The notes: generated from the letters alone by a model not told the origin. A DNA stretch of 64,000 bases from Echinicola arenosa (GCF_014841125.1 NZ_JACYTQ010000004.1:388055-452054); one strand, 5' to 3'. Shown: positions 1 to 9,081, counted from the first letter of the stretch. Numbers and translations are program-made.

Positions 1-122
1 TGAATTACATCCATAATAATCCGGTTAGTGCGGGCATCGTAGAAAAGCCTGAGGATTATTTGTATTCCAGTGCAAGAAGTTATGCAGGCTTAGCAGGTCT
101 TATAGAGGTCGATTATTGGTGA
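1..122 (+). CDS. REP-associated (Y1/RAYT-type) transposase, C-terminal end
   Basis: Only the last 39 codons lie in the window, read in the frame starting at base 3 and ending at TGA 120-122. The peptide has the signature NNPVSAGIVEKPEDY followed by YSSARSY, which is the conserved C-terminal stretch of the IS200-like Y1 transposases that mobilise REP palindromes (RAYT family). In that family a single HUH-type catalytic tyrosine domain cuts single-stranded palindromes; that domain lies outside the window. An imperfect 23-nt palindrome begins 41 nt after the stop, as expected for a RAYT with its own REP. Whether the 5' part is intact cannot be seen. Confidence 0.8.
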   Translation, partial: NYIHNNPVSAGIVEKPEDYLYSSARSYAGLAGLIEVDYW

Positions 123-163
123 GGTACGTTTAACTATTCAATTAAGATTGGTAGAGGATAGGA

Positions 164-186
164 GGGTGTAATTGCAAATTTCACCC
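164..186. repeat. REP-like palindrome, copy A
   Basis: The 23-nt sequence has arms GGGTGTAATT and AATTTCACCC around a GCA centre, with one mismatch between the arms. It lies directly downstream of the RAYT tail and 30 nt before the next gene. The same sequence recurs at 1476-1498 in the same orientation. Confidence 0.7.
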
Positions 187-215
187 AGTTAAAGAAACTT
201 TTTAAAAGAAAAATA

Positions 216-1394
216 ATGAGTGAATTTCATAAATCCCAATTCAAAATTACTTGTGTTTTACTATCCTTTATTATTCTATCATGCTCTGATAAGAACCATA
301 ATGAAGATTATTTTCAGGTGAAAATAGATTTGGATGATTCCAGAGCGGGGAAATTATCTGATTATTTTGAAGCACCAGAATTTATTTTTTTGCACTCCCA
401 AGATACCTTGCCCTTGGTATCACCTTATGATTTTGAGTTTAAAAACGAAAAAATATATGTCCTTGATTACACCCTGAATAATATTTTGATTTTTGATAAA
501 GAGGGGCATTTGCTGGACGCGCTCCTTCCACAAGGAAAAGGTCCCAATGAGTTTTTTCAGCCTGATGGCTTTCAGGTAGTGGGCGACAATATTATTGTCC
601 AAGATACCTATCTCTCCAAGGACTTGACATTTGACAATAATATGAAGGTTGTTCTGGAGAGGAAAAACAATTTTAATACTACTTCCTTTTATTATGGGGA
701 GGATTATATGCTATACTTTTTGGACTATAATCCTGAATTTGGAAGGCATAATTTCCTAAGGAAAGATTTAAGCTCTGGTGAAGAGGAAACCTTTGTGGAC
801 ATCCCAGGTAATTTGGAGAATTTGACGAAATACAGCAAAAGAAATGATTTTGTAATTGATGAAAGAAACCAAAAGCTTTTATACACTATCCCCCATTCCA
901 CCAATTTAGCCGTGTTTGATAAAGAAACTGGTCGTCTGGATTCTCTGGTTTATTTTGATTTTGGAAAGCATAATATGGATGATGAATTTAGAAAACTAGA
1001 CAGGAAGCAGAAAAATGAGGTGATATATGAAAGAGGTTATGTTGAACGGGTTGATTTGTTCGGGGGTTTTGGGAATACAAATTTGCTTTATGTAAAGCAG
1101 GGTGGAGAGGACCATCATCTTATCTTTCTCAACAAACAATTGGAGCTTACAGACCAAACGGTGAACCCAACAAATGACTTCAATAAAATCAAATTGAAGT
1201 TTCCATGGACATTAAATGAAAACGCTATTTTCTACCTTAAAAATTCCATCAGGTTCTATAATGAATACCTTGAAGCTTACTCAGGGAAAAAAGTGAAGGT
1301 CCAGGAAGGAAATGTGCATGATTTCTTTTCCAAAAATAAAGAAGAATTAAAAAATGAGGGTTGGATTTTGGTAAAGCTCAGGCTTAAATCTTAA
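216..1394 (+). CDS. 6-bladed beta-propeller lipoprotein (DUF5128-like)
   Basis: A 392-residue exported lipoprotein. A hydrophobic signal (about residues 11-22) ends in a lipobox with Cys23 (ILSC), so it should be anchored to a membrane after SPII cleavage. Residues 107-113 read GKGPNEF, the G-x-GPxE(F/Y) loop typical of the Bacteroidota 6-bladed beta-propeller family (DUF5128), and strand-rich repeats such as YVLDYTLNNILIFDKEG precede it. Substrate and partners are unknown; these proteins are generally assumed to sit at the cell surface. The ATG at 216 is the only sensible start. The gene is flanked on both sides by directly oriented REP-like palindromes (164-186 and 1476-1498), with no clear promoter between the left palindrome and the start. 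Confidence 0.8.
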   Translation: MSEFHKSQFKITCVLLSFIILSCSDKNHNEDYFQVKIDLDDSRAGKLSDYFEAPEFIFLHSQDTLPLVSPYDFEFKNEKIYVLDYTLNNILIFDKEGHLLDALLPQGKGPNEFFQPDGFQVVGDNIIVQDTYLSKDLTFDNNMKVVLERKNNFNTTSFYYGEDYMLYFLDYNPEFGRHNFLRKDLSSGEEETFVDIPGNLENLTKYSKRNDFVIDERNQKLLYTIPHSTNLAVFDKETGRLDSLVYFDFGKHNMDDEFRKLDRKQKNEVIYERGYVERVDLFGGFGNTNLLYVKQGGEDHHLIFLNKQLELTDQTVNPTNDFNKIKLKFPWTLNENAIFYLKNSIRFYNEYLEAYSGKKVKVQEGNVHDFFSKNKEELKNEGWILVKLRLKS

Positions 1395-1429
1395 TAGAGG
1401 GAATTGCTGTTTTTGAATTGTCGGAATGA

Positions 1430-1502
1430 TGATTATCGGTGACTTAGGTTTATTGTCAATGGGTAGGGATAGATGGGGTGTAATTGCAAATTACACCCAG
1501 TT
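1430..1502. repeat. REP-like element, copy B with RAYT-tail-like flank
   Basis: A palindrome at 1476-1498 (arms GGGTGTAATT and AATTACACCC, GCA centre) has perfectly complementary 10-nt arms. The 45 nt before it align with the end and 3' flank of the transposase gene at 111-163, for example GATTATCGGTGA against GATTATTGGTGA and GGTAGGGATAG against GGTAGAGGATAG. It therefore looks like a dispersed copy of the transposase-end-plus-REP unit. Confidence 0.65.
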
Positions 1503-1793
1503 GGGCCTGAAGACAACCCTGTCATTGTCCAGTTTGCCATAAAAAAGAAGTTGGAGTTAGATTGACATTCAGTTGTGCAGAAGGAGCCCTCTCTGTGATT
1601 CCTCCGTGTCTTCAGTGGTTATTAGCGTCTAATATCTAAAATCCATTCTTAGCTCCTTAATATTGACCTATAGTGTGACGATTATAAGGATTTTTAAGCT
1701 GCTTATGACCAAAATATTGAAAGGTATGTCCCTTATTGTTCTAGGACATAAGGTGCAGACACCCCTAAGACAAGCCTAAGTCACTGATAAGAG

Positions 1794-1859
1794 AAACACG
1801 GGTTAAACACGGGTTAAACACGGGATAAACACGGCTTAAGGAGGGGTTAAATATGGGTT
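1794..1859 (+). repeat. 11-bp tandem repeat, six units
   Basis: Six contiguous 11-mers follow the pattern AAACACGGGTT. The units start at 1794, 1805, 1816, 1827, 1838 and 1849. The first two are identical and the later ones carry 1-5 substitutions. A seventh, decayed unit follows at 1860. The period is close to one DNA helical turn. It lies in the 690-bp gene-free stretch between the propeller gene and the thioredoxin-like gene. Confidence 0.85.
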
Positions 1860-1950
1860 AAACAAGACCGTTAAAAATGTTACATATTAATATGATTATC
1901 CGTTTTTACAGTGTGGGGTGGATCTTTAGTTTACACGGCTAAAAGGAAAA

Positions 1951-1973
1951 GGCAATTGCAATTTATACCCAGC
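1951..1973. repeat. degenerate REP-like sequence, copy C
   Basis: The core CAATTGCAATTTATACCC followed by AGCT resembles the right two thirds of copies A and B (AATTGCAAATTACACCCAGTT) in the same orientation, but the left arm is lost. It is a probable decayed REP. Confidence 0.35.
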
Positions 1974-2085
1974 TGTAGAGTAAGCTTTTATTAAGAATTG
2001 GTGAAATGGTAGAATTTGGGATAATTTATTTGCAAAGATCAGCGTTTTTATAGACTATAGTAGTAGGGTTTAAGATTATGTGAAA

Positions 2086-3192
2086 ATGAAATACCTGATG
2101 TCTTTTCTTGGCTGTTTGTGCCTGGCAATTGCCTTTTCCAATGCGCAAAGCTTGAAGGTGGCTGAAAAGATCAGTGAAAATCAGATAGCCCCTTTGGCAG
2201 ACCAAAAACTGCTGGTGATTGATTTTTGGGCTACTTGGTGCGGCCCTTGTATTCCGGCCACCAAGCAAATGGAGATTTACCAGGATTTGTATAAGGAGGA
2301 GATCTATTTTATGGCGCTGTCCGATGAATATTTCGGTACCATCAGTACCCACCTGCAAAAGCATCCCATCCAACTGGCGGTATTCCAGGATGCAGAGAAT
2401 TACACTTTTAACAAATACCAAGTGACCAGTCGCCCTCATGTGGTGGTGTTGAACGCCAAGGGGAAGCTCCTTTGGCAAGGGAAGCCGGGAGATCTTCGGC
2501 CTGCAGATTTCGATAGGTTTCTAAAACGAGAAGCCAACGCCAATAGTGAAGATTTAGCTGAATTGATCAATTATCAAGTGGTCAATAAGGAAGTGGTGCC
2601 CGATGAAATTGTCAGTACAGTCCAAATAGATTTATGTGAGGGTGCTTGTTATGATCGTATGGAGCTTACGCCTCAGTATATTAATTTTCAGGGCCACCTT
2701 TCCCATTTATTGGCTGAGCTCTACCAAGTGTCAGATTTTGAGGTGGTCATGGAATATCCTGATGTCCAAGTCATGTTAAAAGCACCTTATCAAACTTGGA
2801 ATGAAGCGCCTGATGACATTGTCCGTCAATTGGCTGATCAGTTTGGTTTGGAGATTAAAAAGCAATCGATAAAGATGAAAATCCAAGAACTTGACATCGT
2901 GGATCGCTCCAAACTTTGGGATGACCAACAGATCGACTGGGGCAATCCACAGGGGAATTTTTTGGTAGGAAACAGTAGGATGGAAGGAGATAATTTAAGC
3001 CTAAAAAGCCTGGCCAGACTTTTGTCTAAAGAGAAAAAGACACTCTACAAATACCAAGGAAAAGATAAGCTCTTACGGGATTGGAACTTTCATTACCTCT
3101 ATGATGACCTGATGAAAAGTGAGTTGCTGGATCAATTTGGCATTGCCATCCGGCCTACAGTAGCTGATGTAGAAGTGATCCTGGTCAATTAA
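2086..3192 (+). CDS. TlpA-like thioredoxin-fold secreted protein with C-terminal extension
   Basis: A 368-residue exported protein counted from ATG 2086. An in-frame GTG lies two codons upstream, but the ATG gives the better signal peptide, with likely cleavage after SNA at residue 20. Residues 45-56 read IDFWATWCGPC, the thioredoxin active site with the CxxC pair at 52 and 55, so a periplasmic disulfide reductase or isomerase role is likely. The thioredoxin domain spans roughly 25-150. The remaining 215 residues are not typical of TlpA; their end (QFGIAIRPTVADVEVI) is reminiscent of the DUF3738 proteins that often follow such domains in Bacteroidota, which is a guess. The gene stands alone, with the terminator-like hairpin at 3373-3403 downstream. 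Confidence 0.8.
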   Translation: MKYLMSFLGCLCLAIAFSNAQSLKVAEKISENQIAPLADQKLLVIDFWATWCGPCIPATKQMEIYQDLYKEEIYFMALSDEYFGTISTHLQKHPIQLAVFQDAENYTFNKYQVTSRPHVVVLNAKGKLLWQGKPGDLRPADFDRFLKREANANSEDLAELINYQVVNKEVVPDEIVSTVQIDLCEGACYDRMELTPQYINFQGHLSHLLAELYQVSDFEVVMEYPDVQVMLKAPYQTWNEAPDDIVRQLADQFGLEIKKQSIKMKIQELDIVDRSKLWDDQQIDWGNPQGNFLVGNSRMEGDNLSLKSLARLLSKEKKTLYKYQGKDKLLRDWNFHYLYDDLMKSELLDQFGIAIRPTVADVEVILVN

Positions 3193-3372
3193 TTTTTTTG
3201 CCTATAGAAAGAAAGTAACTAAGTATGGACTGATTATAGCTGGGAAATTATTCCAATAAAACCGATTTTGGTGTCCACAATATATCGCATAAAACTGAAA
3301 ATTTTCTGATTACGAATATAAAAATCCAACGTATTTATTTATTCAACCAGAAACTAAAGCTAGTTAAAATTC

Positions 3373-3403
3373 AAAGAGCCCAAACTCTATTTCTGGGCTC
3401 TTT
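3373..3403. terminator. hairpin between convergent genes
   Basis: A perfect 10-bp stem AAAGAGCCCA/TGGGCTCTTT with an 11-nt loop lies between the thioredoxin-like gene (+) and the lipocalin-like gene (-). It lacks a long T-run, so it may be a weak terminator for both strands. Confidence 0.55.
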
Positions 3404-3444
3404 AAAAATGAATTTATTTTTTTTTCATGGCAAAATAGATGCTA

Positions 3445-3864
3445 TCATTCCGATGATATTTTTTTAAATTTATCACCACACCCTTCGACACAATTTAAAT
3501 AATCAGGCACTAAGATCATTAAACTGTTTTCGAATTCTAATTTTTCAACAAAAGTACCTTTGGGAGTTTCTATTCCCGTAGTAAATTCTTCACATCCAAA
3601 TATTAATGTTAAGGAATTTGCGGAAAGAATATAAGTACCATATCCACATTCAGAATATTTATTTGAAACAAATGTGCCGTCGTTTTTAAATGAATAAGTA
3701 TATCCATCATTAATAGGACTCCATTTTCCTTGACCAACATCACTAGTATACCTTTCTATCAGCTGCCAAGTACCAATAATAGACACTTCATTATCAATTT
3801 GTCCATTACTATTACAACTAGATATGGATAATAAAACACTTAAAAATAAAGTTAACATTTTCAT
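3445..3864 (-). CDS. lipocalin-like small lipoprotein
   Basis: A 139-residue exported lipoprotein read from the ATG at 3864; a TTG three codons further up is possible but unlikely. The signal ends in SISSC with Cys17 as the lipidated residue. Residues 31-36 read GTWQLI, followed by YSFKNDGTFVS and a strand pattern matching the lipocalin-like domains (Lipocalin_4/DUF4488 kind) of Bacteroidota lipoproteins. Four cysteines in the mature part may form disulfides. The start lies 13 nt after the stop of the interrupted protease gene, so the two were probably co-transcribed. No ligand can be proposed. Confidence 0.65.
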   Translation of the reverse strand: MKMLTLFLSVLLSISSCNSNGQIDNEVSIIGTWQLIERYTSDVGQGKWSPINDGYTYSFKNDGTFVSNKYSECGYGTYILSANSLTLIFGCEEFTTGIETPKGTFVEKLEFENSLMILVPDYLNCVEGCGDKFKKISSE

Positions 3865-3877
3865 AACTACCAATTTT

Positions 3878-5524
3878 TTATTCTAAAATAATGTGATGGG
3901 ACTCAATTGCCCCATTTGATAAAAGCTTCAAAATATATCTTCCTCTCATAAATTTGGACACATCAATACTTTTATTACCGTTGATTTTCCCTTCCAAAAC
4001 TAGATTAGAATTTGAGTCATAAAGCTGGAAGGTATCTTCACTGGATTTAACTTCACTATCTAAACTTTTTATTTCGGAATTAGTGCCTTCAAATTGTTCT
4101 TTAATATATAAAGTTTCTGATGAAGGATTTGGATAAACACTGTACATATAACTTCCTGAAGTTACTTCCATAGTAACAGGAAGGCTCCAGTTACTCCATC
4201 CACAGCAATTTAGTATACGAGCTCTTATGTAATAAGTTCCTGGTTGATGGAACACCATTAGCTTATTGGAGTTATTATCTATTACGCAAGGAAAACTTCC
4301 GTTCATTATAGTAACCCCCGACACTTGCTGCCATTCAACATCGAGAATATCACATCTATTTCCAGGAGGATATCCCAGTGTAAACTCCACAGGAGTATTC
4401 GTTGGGGTTGTATTATAAGGGTAGGTAGTTTCTGTGGAGTTCCAAATTTCAATATTACCTGCATTTAGCTTTCCTATACTTACATTTAATGATAATGTTT
4501 CAAAAGGTAATATTGCTTGAATTTCACCTGTACCTGTGGTAGAAGAATTATTAGGCCTAACAGTAATGCTTGAATTTGAGGATGATAGAATTTGAACATT
4601 TGATGGTACTTGCCAAGTAACTGAGTTCCCTCCATTTTGTAAAGTATAAGTCGTTCCTCCAGCTGAATAGCATAATGATTCATCTCCGGACAAAATAGGT
4701 ATTGAACAATTATCTCCTATTGTCTGAGAAAGCAATGAAGAATTGGCAATTGAAAGTAACATTCTTTGACCTTGTCCATTAGTAAAATGATCTGCATCAG
4801 GATAATAAGACATGATGTTTGTTAAATCCGGATTAAATCCAAAAGTTGTACCAAAGCCATCATCTGCAGGAGTATCACATACTAGATCACCACAGGAATT
4901 GCAATTTGAACCATTAATTGCTTCAGCACATCCTGGAGTTCCAGCCATTGTACCTTGAAAAGTATGGAAAAGATTAAGGCAATGTCCCATTTCATGGGAA
5001 GAAACATGTTCCAAAACTTGGTCCCTTCTAATAACCAACCTATTTGATGTTATTGATAAAGCTGTTCCAAAAACACTTCCTTGCGGTGTATTCCATAAAG
5101 ATTAAACTATATAATAATTTATTGCATCTGATTGATTATTGACTTGGGCTAAAGTTGCCGCTTCGGTTGCATCATCTATGGTTTGAAAATTAGTATTATC
5201 AATAAAATCATGTCCATAATTATTAAAATAAATATTGTGCGAATTATAAAATTGGCTTAAATCATCTATGATTCCATCAAGTTCATTCACTGTAATCCCA
5301 CCACTGCCACTATTATTCCTTACAATATGAAAATATACATTAATGCAAACCCCTCCGTCAGTTGATCCAAAAGCTTCTACAATTGACTGATTTAATGATT
5401 CTTGTTGATCCGAACTATGAAAGATTTCTGAATTCAAATCATGTGGTGTTCCACAAACCCCCTGTCCATAAACCGTGACTGAGACACCTAAAAGAAAAAA
5501 CACTAGTAAAATTTTCCTAATCAT
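3878..5524 (-). pseudogene. T9SS-secreted pappalysin/M43-like metalloprotease, interrupted by an in-frame stop
   Basis: One reading frame of 548 codons is broken only by a TAA at 5102-5104 (codon 141). The N-terminal part begins with a clear signal peptide (cleavage near VYG-QG), then a protease prodomain-like stretch ending NYYIV. In the same frame after the stop come SLWNTPQGS, then HEMGHCLNLFH at codons 177-187, the HExxHxxGxxH-like zinc site of M43-type metallopeptidases, though the usual Gly is replaced, and the Met-turn NIMSYY. The last 90 residues (YSVYPNPSSETLYI onwards) are a T9SS type A sorting domain, so the ancestral product was exported to the surface. No frameshift is needed, so this is a single-base nonsense change, a recoded stop or a sequencing error. 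A TTG at 5038 could in principle restart translation but would make an unexported fragment. Confidence 0.75.
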
Positions 5525-5632
5525 CTTTAAATAGTTATTTATTTTGTTTAATAAAAAAGACTATTCAAATAAATCCGTAGTTAAAACAACCTGAATAAGT
5601 ATTTATTTAAATCTCTCAATAATAACCCAGGC

Positions 5633-5678
5633 CAATCAATTAAAAAATACCCCATATGAGGTATTTTTTAATTGATTG
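5633..5678. terminator. long perfect hairpin (ATACC/GGTAT type)
   Basis: A 19-bp perfect stem, with arms CAATCAATTAAAAAATACC and its complement, has an 8-nt loop. It lies 109 nt upstream of the protease start and about 350 nt downstream of the OmpA gene stop, both on the minus strand. The T-rich arms make it terminator-like in both directions. Its core is almost the same as the hairpin at 11028-11053. Confidence 0.6.
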
Positions 5679-5931
5679 ATCAAAACTTTCATAATTAAAC
5701 CTGGGTATTTTACTAGTTAATTACATTTTTCTTACACTAAATTTCATTTATCTATTTGTAAGGGTCAAAAAAATATTTATAGAGCTTCTTCAAATTTTTT
5801 TGTCTTATAGAACATGGTTCTTACTTTTTTTAAATTTTTAATATTATAAATCTGTGAGAATAAAACTGAGGTATTAAATAATACAAATTTTGAAACTACC
5901 TTAAAGACCATAAAACCTCTTTTGAAAATTT

Positions 5932-5979
5932 AAAAAGGATATACCCTAACCATAAAAAATGATTAGAGGCATATCCTTT
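5932..5979 (-). terminator. probable intrinsic terminator of the OmpA-family gene
   Basis: A 9-bp stem (AAAGGATAT/ATATCCTTT) with a partly paired 28-nt loop lies 55 nt past the OmpA stop. On the minus strand the stem is followed by a T-run (complement of the A-run at 5932-5936). Confidence 0.45.
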
Positions 5980-6033
5980 ACCTAACTGACAGACTATAAA
6001 GTAAATATGTGGTTGATTTAATTGGGGCGGAGA

Positions 6034-7158
6034 CTACTGAATAATCCTAAACTCTGTCCTTCTGTTTTCATGGTGCATGGACTCAGGACAATCCACTCCA
6101 TTAGCACATTTATTGATCAGGCGGGTTTCACCATAGCCTTTGGCCACCAGTCTGTTTCTACTGATCCCTTTGTTGACCAGGTAATTGACCACAGATTGCG
6201 CCCGCTGCTGAGAGAGGGACATGTTATAGTCATCACTTCCCCTGGAGTCGGTATGGGACATGATTTCTATCCTCAGGGCTGGGCTATCCTCCATCAAGGC
6301 CAGTAAGTGTTCATCTATGATATCTTCAGATTCAGGGGTAAGCCTGGCACTGTTGAGCTCATAAAGGATAGGCAGTAAGTTGATATTGCCTACCAGCTCG
6401 CAGTCTACTTCTTCCCAAACGGTCATGCCGCCTTTGTTGACCAAGACGGTTTTGGTGATGGTTTTGGTCACAGCAGGGACGACCTCTTTTTCTGTTCTGG
6501 CAGGCTGGTCAACCACTTGTCGGGTGATGGTGGCATATTCTGCCGGGATCTCTATTTCTTCCATTCTGGCAGGAGTTCTGACCACTTGTTTTTTATAAGT
6601 AGCATTTTCTTCAGGAATAGGAATGGGGGCAGTGCTGGCATCGGCCACCAAGGTTTGGGTGGGGACTGTTTCACTTTTAGAAGGATATTCTACATAGCAG
6701 GCGACCATACAGTCTTCCTTGTCGACTGATGGACAATCTTCCAGGATGCGATATTCCCATCTACCCACCATGGGATAGGTTTCTACTTCCTCCAAATCAT
6801 CACCAAAAGAAGCAGGGATTACCTTAAGGTTTTGGGCCTCTTCCTTGGAAATGTAGGGAACCTCGATGGTCTCATAAACCGCAGGAACATACCTAAGTTC
6901 CTTGGAAGCTTCTTTGATGATCACCCGGTCTTCCACCGTCTTGTAGGTGGCGGGATAAGTGACCAGCACGGAGTACTCCGGCTCAACGATCACGGTAACC
7001 GTCTCATCCTGGAATTCATCAGGCGTGATACATTTTACATAGCATTTTCCAGGTGATGGACTTTCAGTAGGGGCTTCTTCTACAGGGGGCTGACTTTGGG
7101 CGGTTGCATAGCTAATGACCCCCACTAAGACAATAGTGGTTAATGTAAAAATTTTCAT
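6034..7158 (-). CDS. OmpA-family outer-membrane/peptidoglycan-binding protein
   Basis: A 374-residue protein with a signal peptide cleaved near ATA-QS (residues 20-22). Residues 30 to about 255 hold repeated 40-45-residue units of the pattern PA-x-Y-x-T-(I/V)-x2-x-(V/Y)-(I/V), for example PATYKTVEDRV, PAVYETIEVPY, ENATYKKQVV and PAEYATITRQV; such linkers are common in Bacteroidota OmpA proteins. The C-terminal 110 residues are an OmpA_C domain: LYELNSARLTPES, SHTDSRG with the DAP-contacting Asp, LSQQRAQSVVNYL, KGYGET and the closing RRTEF containing the second ligand Arg. It should tether the outer membrane to peptidoglycan. It is a single gene with its own terminator. Confidence 0.85.
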   Translation of the reverse strand: MKIFTLTTIVLVGVISYATAQSQPPVEEAPTESPSPGKCYVKCITPDEFQDETVTVIVEPEYSVLVTYPATYKTVEDRVIIKEASKELRYVPAVYETIEVPYISKEEAQNLKVIPASFGDDLEEVETYPMVGRWEYRILEDCPSVDKEDCMVACYVEYPSKSETVPTQTLVADASTAPIPIPEENATYKKQVVRTPARMEEIEIPAEYATITRQVVDQPARTEKEVVPAVTKTITKTVLVNKGGMTVWEEVDCELVGNINLLPILYELNSARLTPESEDIIDEHLLALMEDSPALRIEIMSHTDSRGSDDYNMSLSQQRAQSVVNYLVNKGISRNRLVAKGYGETRLINKCANGVDCPESMHHENRRTEFRIIQ

Positions 7159-7534
7159 TTTTTGTGTATGGTTGGTTTGGACTATACTAAAATAATCATA
7201 ATAAATCTGTTTTAAATATTAAAAATAGCTTTAGGTGATATCTGAAATGATTTAGATTATGGAAGCGTTATTTTTGATGATAAAAAAAGTTTTGAAGGTT
7301 TAGTATTAAAAGTTTAATAATGAAATGGTCAGGGTTGTATTGGGAGTTGCTTGCTTAAGGTGTTGATTATGAAGGATAAAATCATCTGGGGAAATGGGCG
7401 GTGGATTATGGAATGGTTGTCAGTGATAGCTAAGACTAAGCTTATTTAAGAAAGCTTAACTTTTTTGATTTTTAAGTGTGTCCGGAATTAGGCTATTTGA
7501 ATCATTGATAATTCTTTGAACTAATTGCTTTTTT
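7159..7534. other. gene-free stretch between divergent genes
   Basis: This is the AT-rich intergenic DNA between the OmpA gene (-) and the DUF4221 lipoprotein gene (+). No exact TAnnTTTG element was found for either gene. The only structured element seen is the hairpin at 7437-7467. Confidence 0.6.
7437..7467 (+). terminator. terminator-like hairpin upstream of a lipoprotein gene
   Basis: A 7-bp stem TAAGCTT/AAGCTTA with an 8-nt loop is followed at once by ACTTTTTTG. It points in the plus direction, but the nearest upstream plus-strand gene ends 4.2 kb away, and the DUF4221 gene starts 68 nt downstream. It could act as an attenuator of that gene or end an unannotated transcript. Confidence 0.4.
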
Positions 7535-8647
7535 ATGATCCAATGGAGATATGTTTTGTTTTTTGGATTGACGTTAGCTTCTTGCCAAAAGTCAAAACGA
7601 GCTACTTTTAGTAGAAAAGTGGAAATCACCCATGTTAAAATTCCTATTACCCACATGCAGTTGAATGCTTATCCTATTAGTCATGCTTTTGAGGAGCAGG
7701 GAACTCCAAAGTTGGTAGGATACAATAAGCCTGCTCATGCTTTGGATTTCTTTGACCTGGAGGCCGAAAAAGCGGGAGAAGTGGTTCCTCTGGAAAAGCA
7801 AGGTCCCAATGGGATCGGTGACATCAAGTCCATCTATTATCATAATCAGGATTCAATATTTCTATACGAGCAAGGGAAACTACAAATCGTCAATCTTCAG
7901 GGCAGATTGACCCAGTCTGTGGATCTGTTCGAACTGGTGGATGTGAAACAATATGGCATGCCTGTTTGCAATTTGTTCTTTAAGCTGAATTATCAAGCAG
8001 AAAACCATGCGTTACTTTTTACGTTGATCAACCGGAAAAATCCTATTGAGGGGAGCTTGGTAGTTGCACTGGACATCAAGAACAGGCAAGTAGCTTACCT
8101 ACCTATTTCCCATACGCAGGTATTTAAAGACAGGAAAGGACAGGTGGGCTATATGCGAAACATAGGTTTTTATGGCTATTGGCAGGGTAAAATTCTTTAT
8201 AACTTCCAATATGCTTCTTCCCTTTTTCTATATGACCCTAATGGCCCTGAGCCCCTAATCCAATCAAGTGGTGTGGAAACAGCGGAAGGGGAAACTGTAG
8301 CGATGTTGGAAGATAAAGCGCCAGGCGAGGCCTACGACCAGCATATGCTTCAAAGCACCTGGTATTTTACGGCGATTCCCGACCCATGGCGCAACTTGGT
8401 CTATAGGTTGGAATGGGGCGCACCTAACCCGAAGTATGCGCATCCCAACAATATGGAAAAGTCTATGACTTTTTCGGTCTATGATGAGCAGCTGCAATAC
8501 CTTTACAGCTATCCCTTACCGGATCACACCTATGAGCTCAACAATTGGTTTGTCAATAAAAATGGCCTTTACCTCAATGCATCCCATCCCAAGAACACAG
8601 CTTACAGTGAAGACTTTTTGGAGTTTGATGTGTTGAAGTTTGAATAG
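7535..8647 (+). CDS. DUF4221-family beta-propeller-like lipoprotein
   Basis: A 370-residue lipoprotein with a short signal ending LASC (Cys17). The loop EKQGPNGIGDI, about 80 residues after the lipid anchor, and the following IYYHNQDSIFLYEQGKLQIVNLQG repeat pattern fit DUF4221, a Bacteroidota family with a beta-propeller-like strand pattern and unknown function. The C-terminus holds another repeat (MTFSVYDEQLQYLYSY). It is a single gene without a partner. A related protein is encoded at 23857-25050, so two members of the family occur in 16 kb. Confidence 0.7.
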   Translation: MIQWRYVLFFGLTLASCQKSKRATFSRKVEITHVKIPITHMQLNAYPISHAFEEQGTPKLVGYNKPAHALDFFDLEAEKAGEVVPLEKQGPNGIGDIKSIYYHNQDSIFLYEQGKLQIVNLQGRLTQSVDLFELVDVKQYGMPVCNLFFKLNYQAENHALLFTLINRKNPIEGSLVVALDIKNRQVAYLPISHTQVFKDRKGQVGYMRNIGFYGYWQGKILYNFQYASSLFLYDPNGPEPLIQSSGVETAEGETVAMLEDKAPGEAYDQHMLQSTWYFTAIPDPWRNLVYRLEWGAPNPKYAHPNNMEKSMTFSVYDEQLQYLYSYPLPDHTYELNNWFVNKNGLYLNASHPKNTAYSEDFLEFDVLKFE

Positions 8648-9081
8648 CAAGTTAGGTTCCTTTGGTTATAGAGTGATCCAGCTATGTTTAGGTTATTAGG
8701 CTTCTTGGTTTTGGTGAAAAATCAAAGAAAACAAGCCGTTAACAGATTATGTCTGTATCAAAAGCAATTATTTTTTCAAAACAAGGAGTAATTTACCTTG
8801 GTCTGGGATTTTTTAAGTAATTGGCTACCCGTGTTTGATCCAGTATATGGAATATTGAGATGTGATTTTGTATTGCCTTTTTTAATGTAGAAAGTGCCGT
8901 TACTGTTTGATTGAGGCAAAAGGGATCATGTTATTACCAATAACTTTAATTTGCTGATTTTAAAAATGAAAAGAGATATCACAGTTTTTGATTTAGATAT
9001 AAGCTTCTTTTCCATCGCAAGTATGTTCAATTGATCTAATGACCAGCCAAGAAAATCAACTATCAGAAAATAACTTAAACT
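8648..9081. other. gene-free stretch
   Basis: 434 bp between two plus-strand lipoprotein genes. No open frame, palindrome or exact promoter element worth calling was seen. Confidence 0.55.

Noticed and set aside
1794-1859. The tandem repeat as a CRISPR array.
   Set aside because: Units are contiguous 11-mers with no spacers and no cas genes nearby.
2026-2478. A 150-codon minus-strand frame overlapping the thioredoxin-like gene.
   Set aside because: The plus strand has the thioredoxin active site and signal peptide; the antisense product is His/Gln-rich with no family features.
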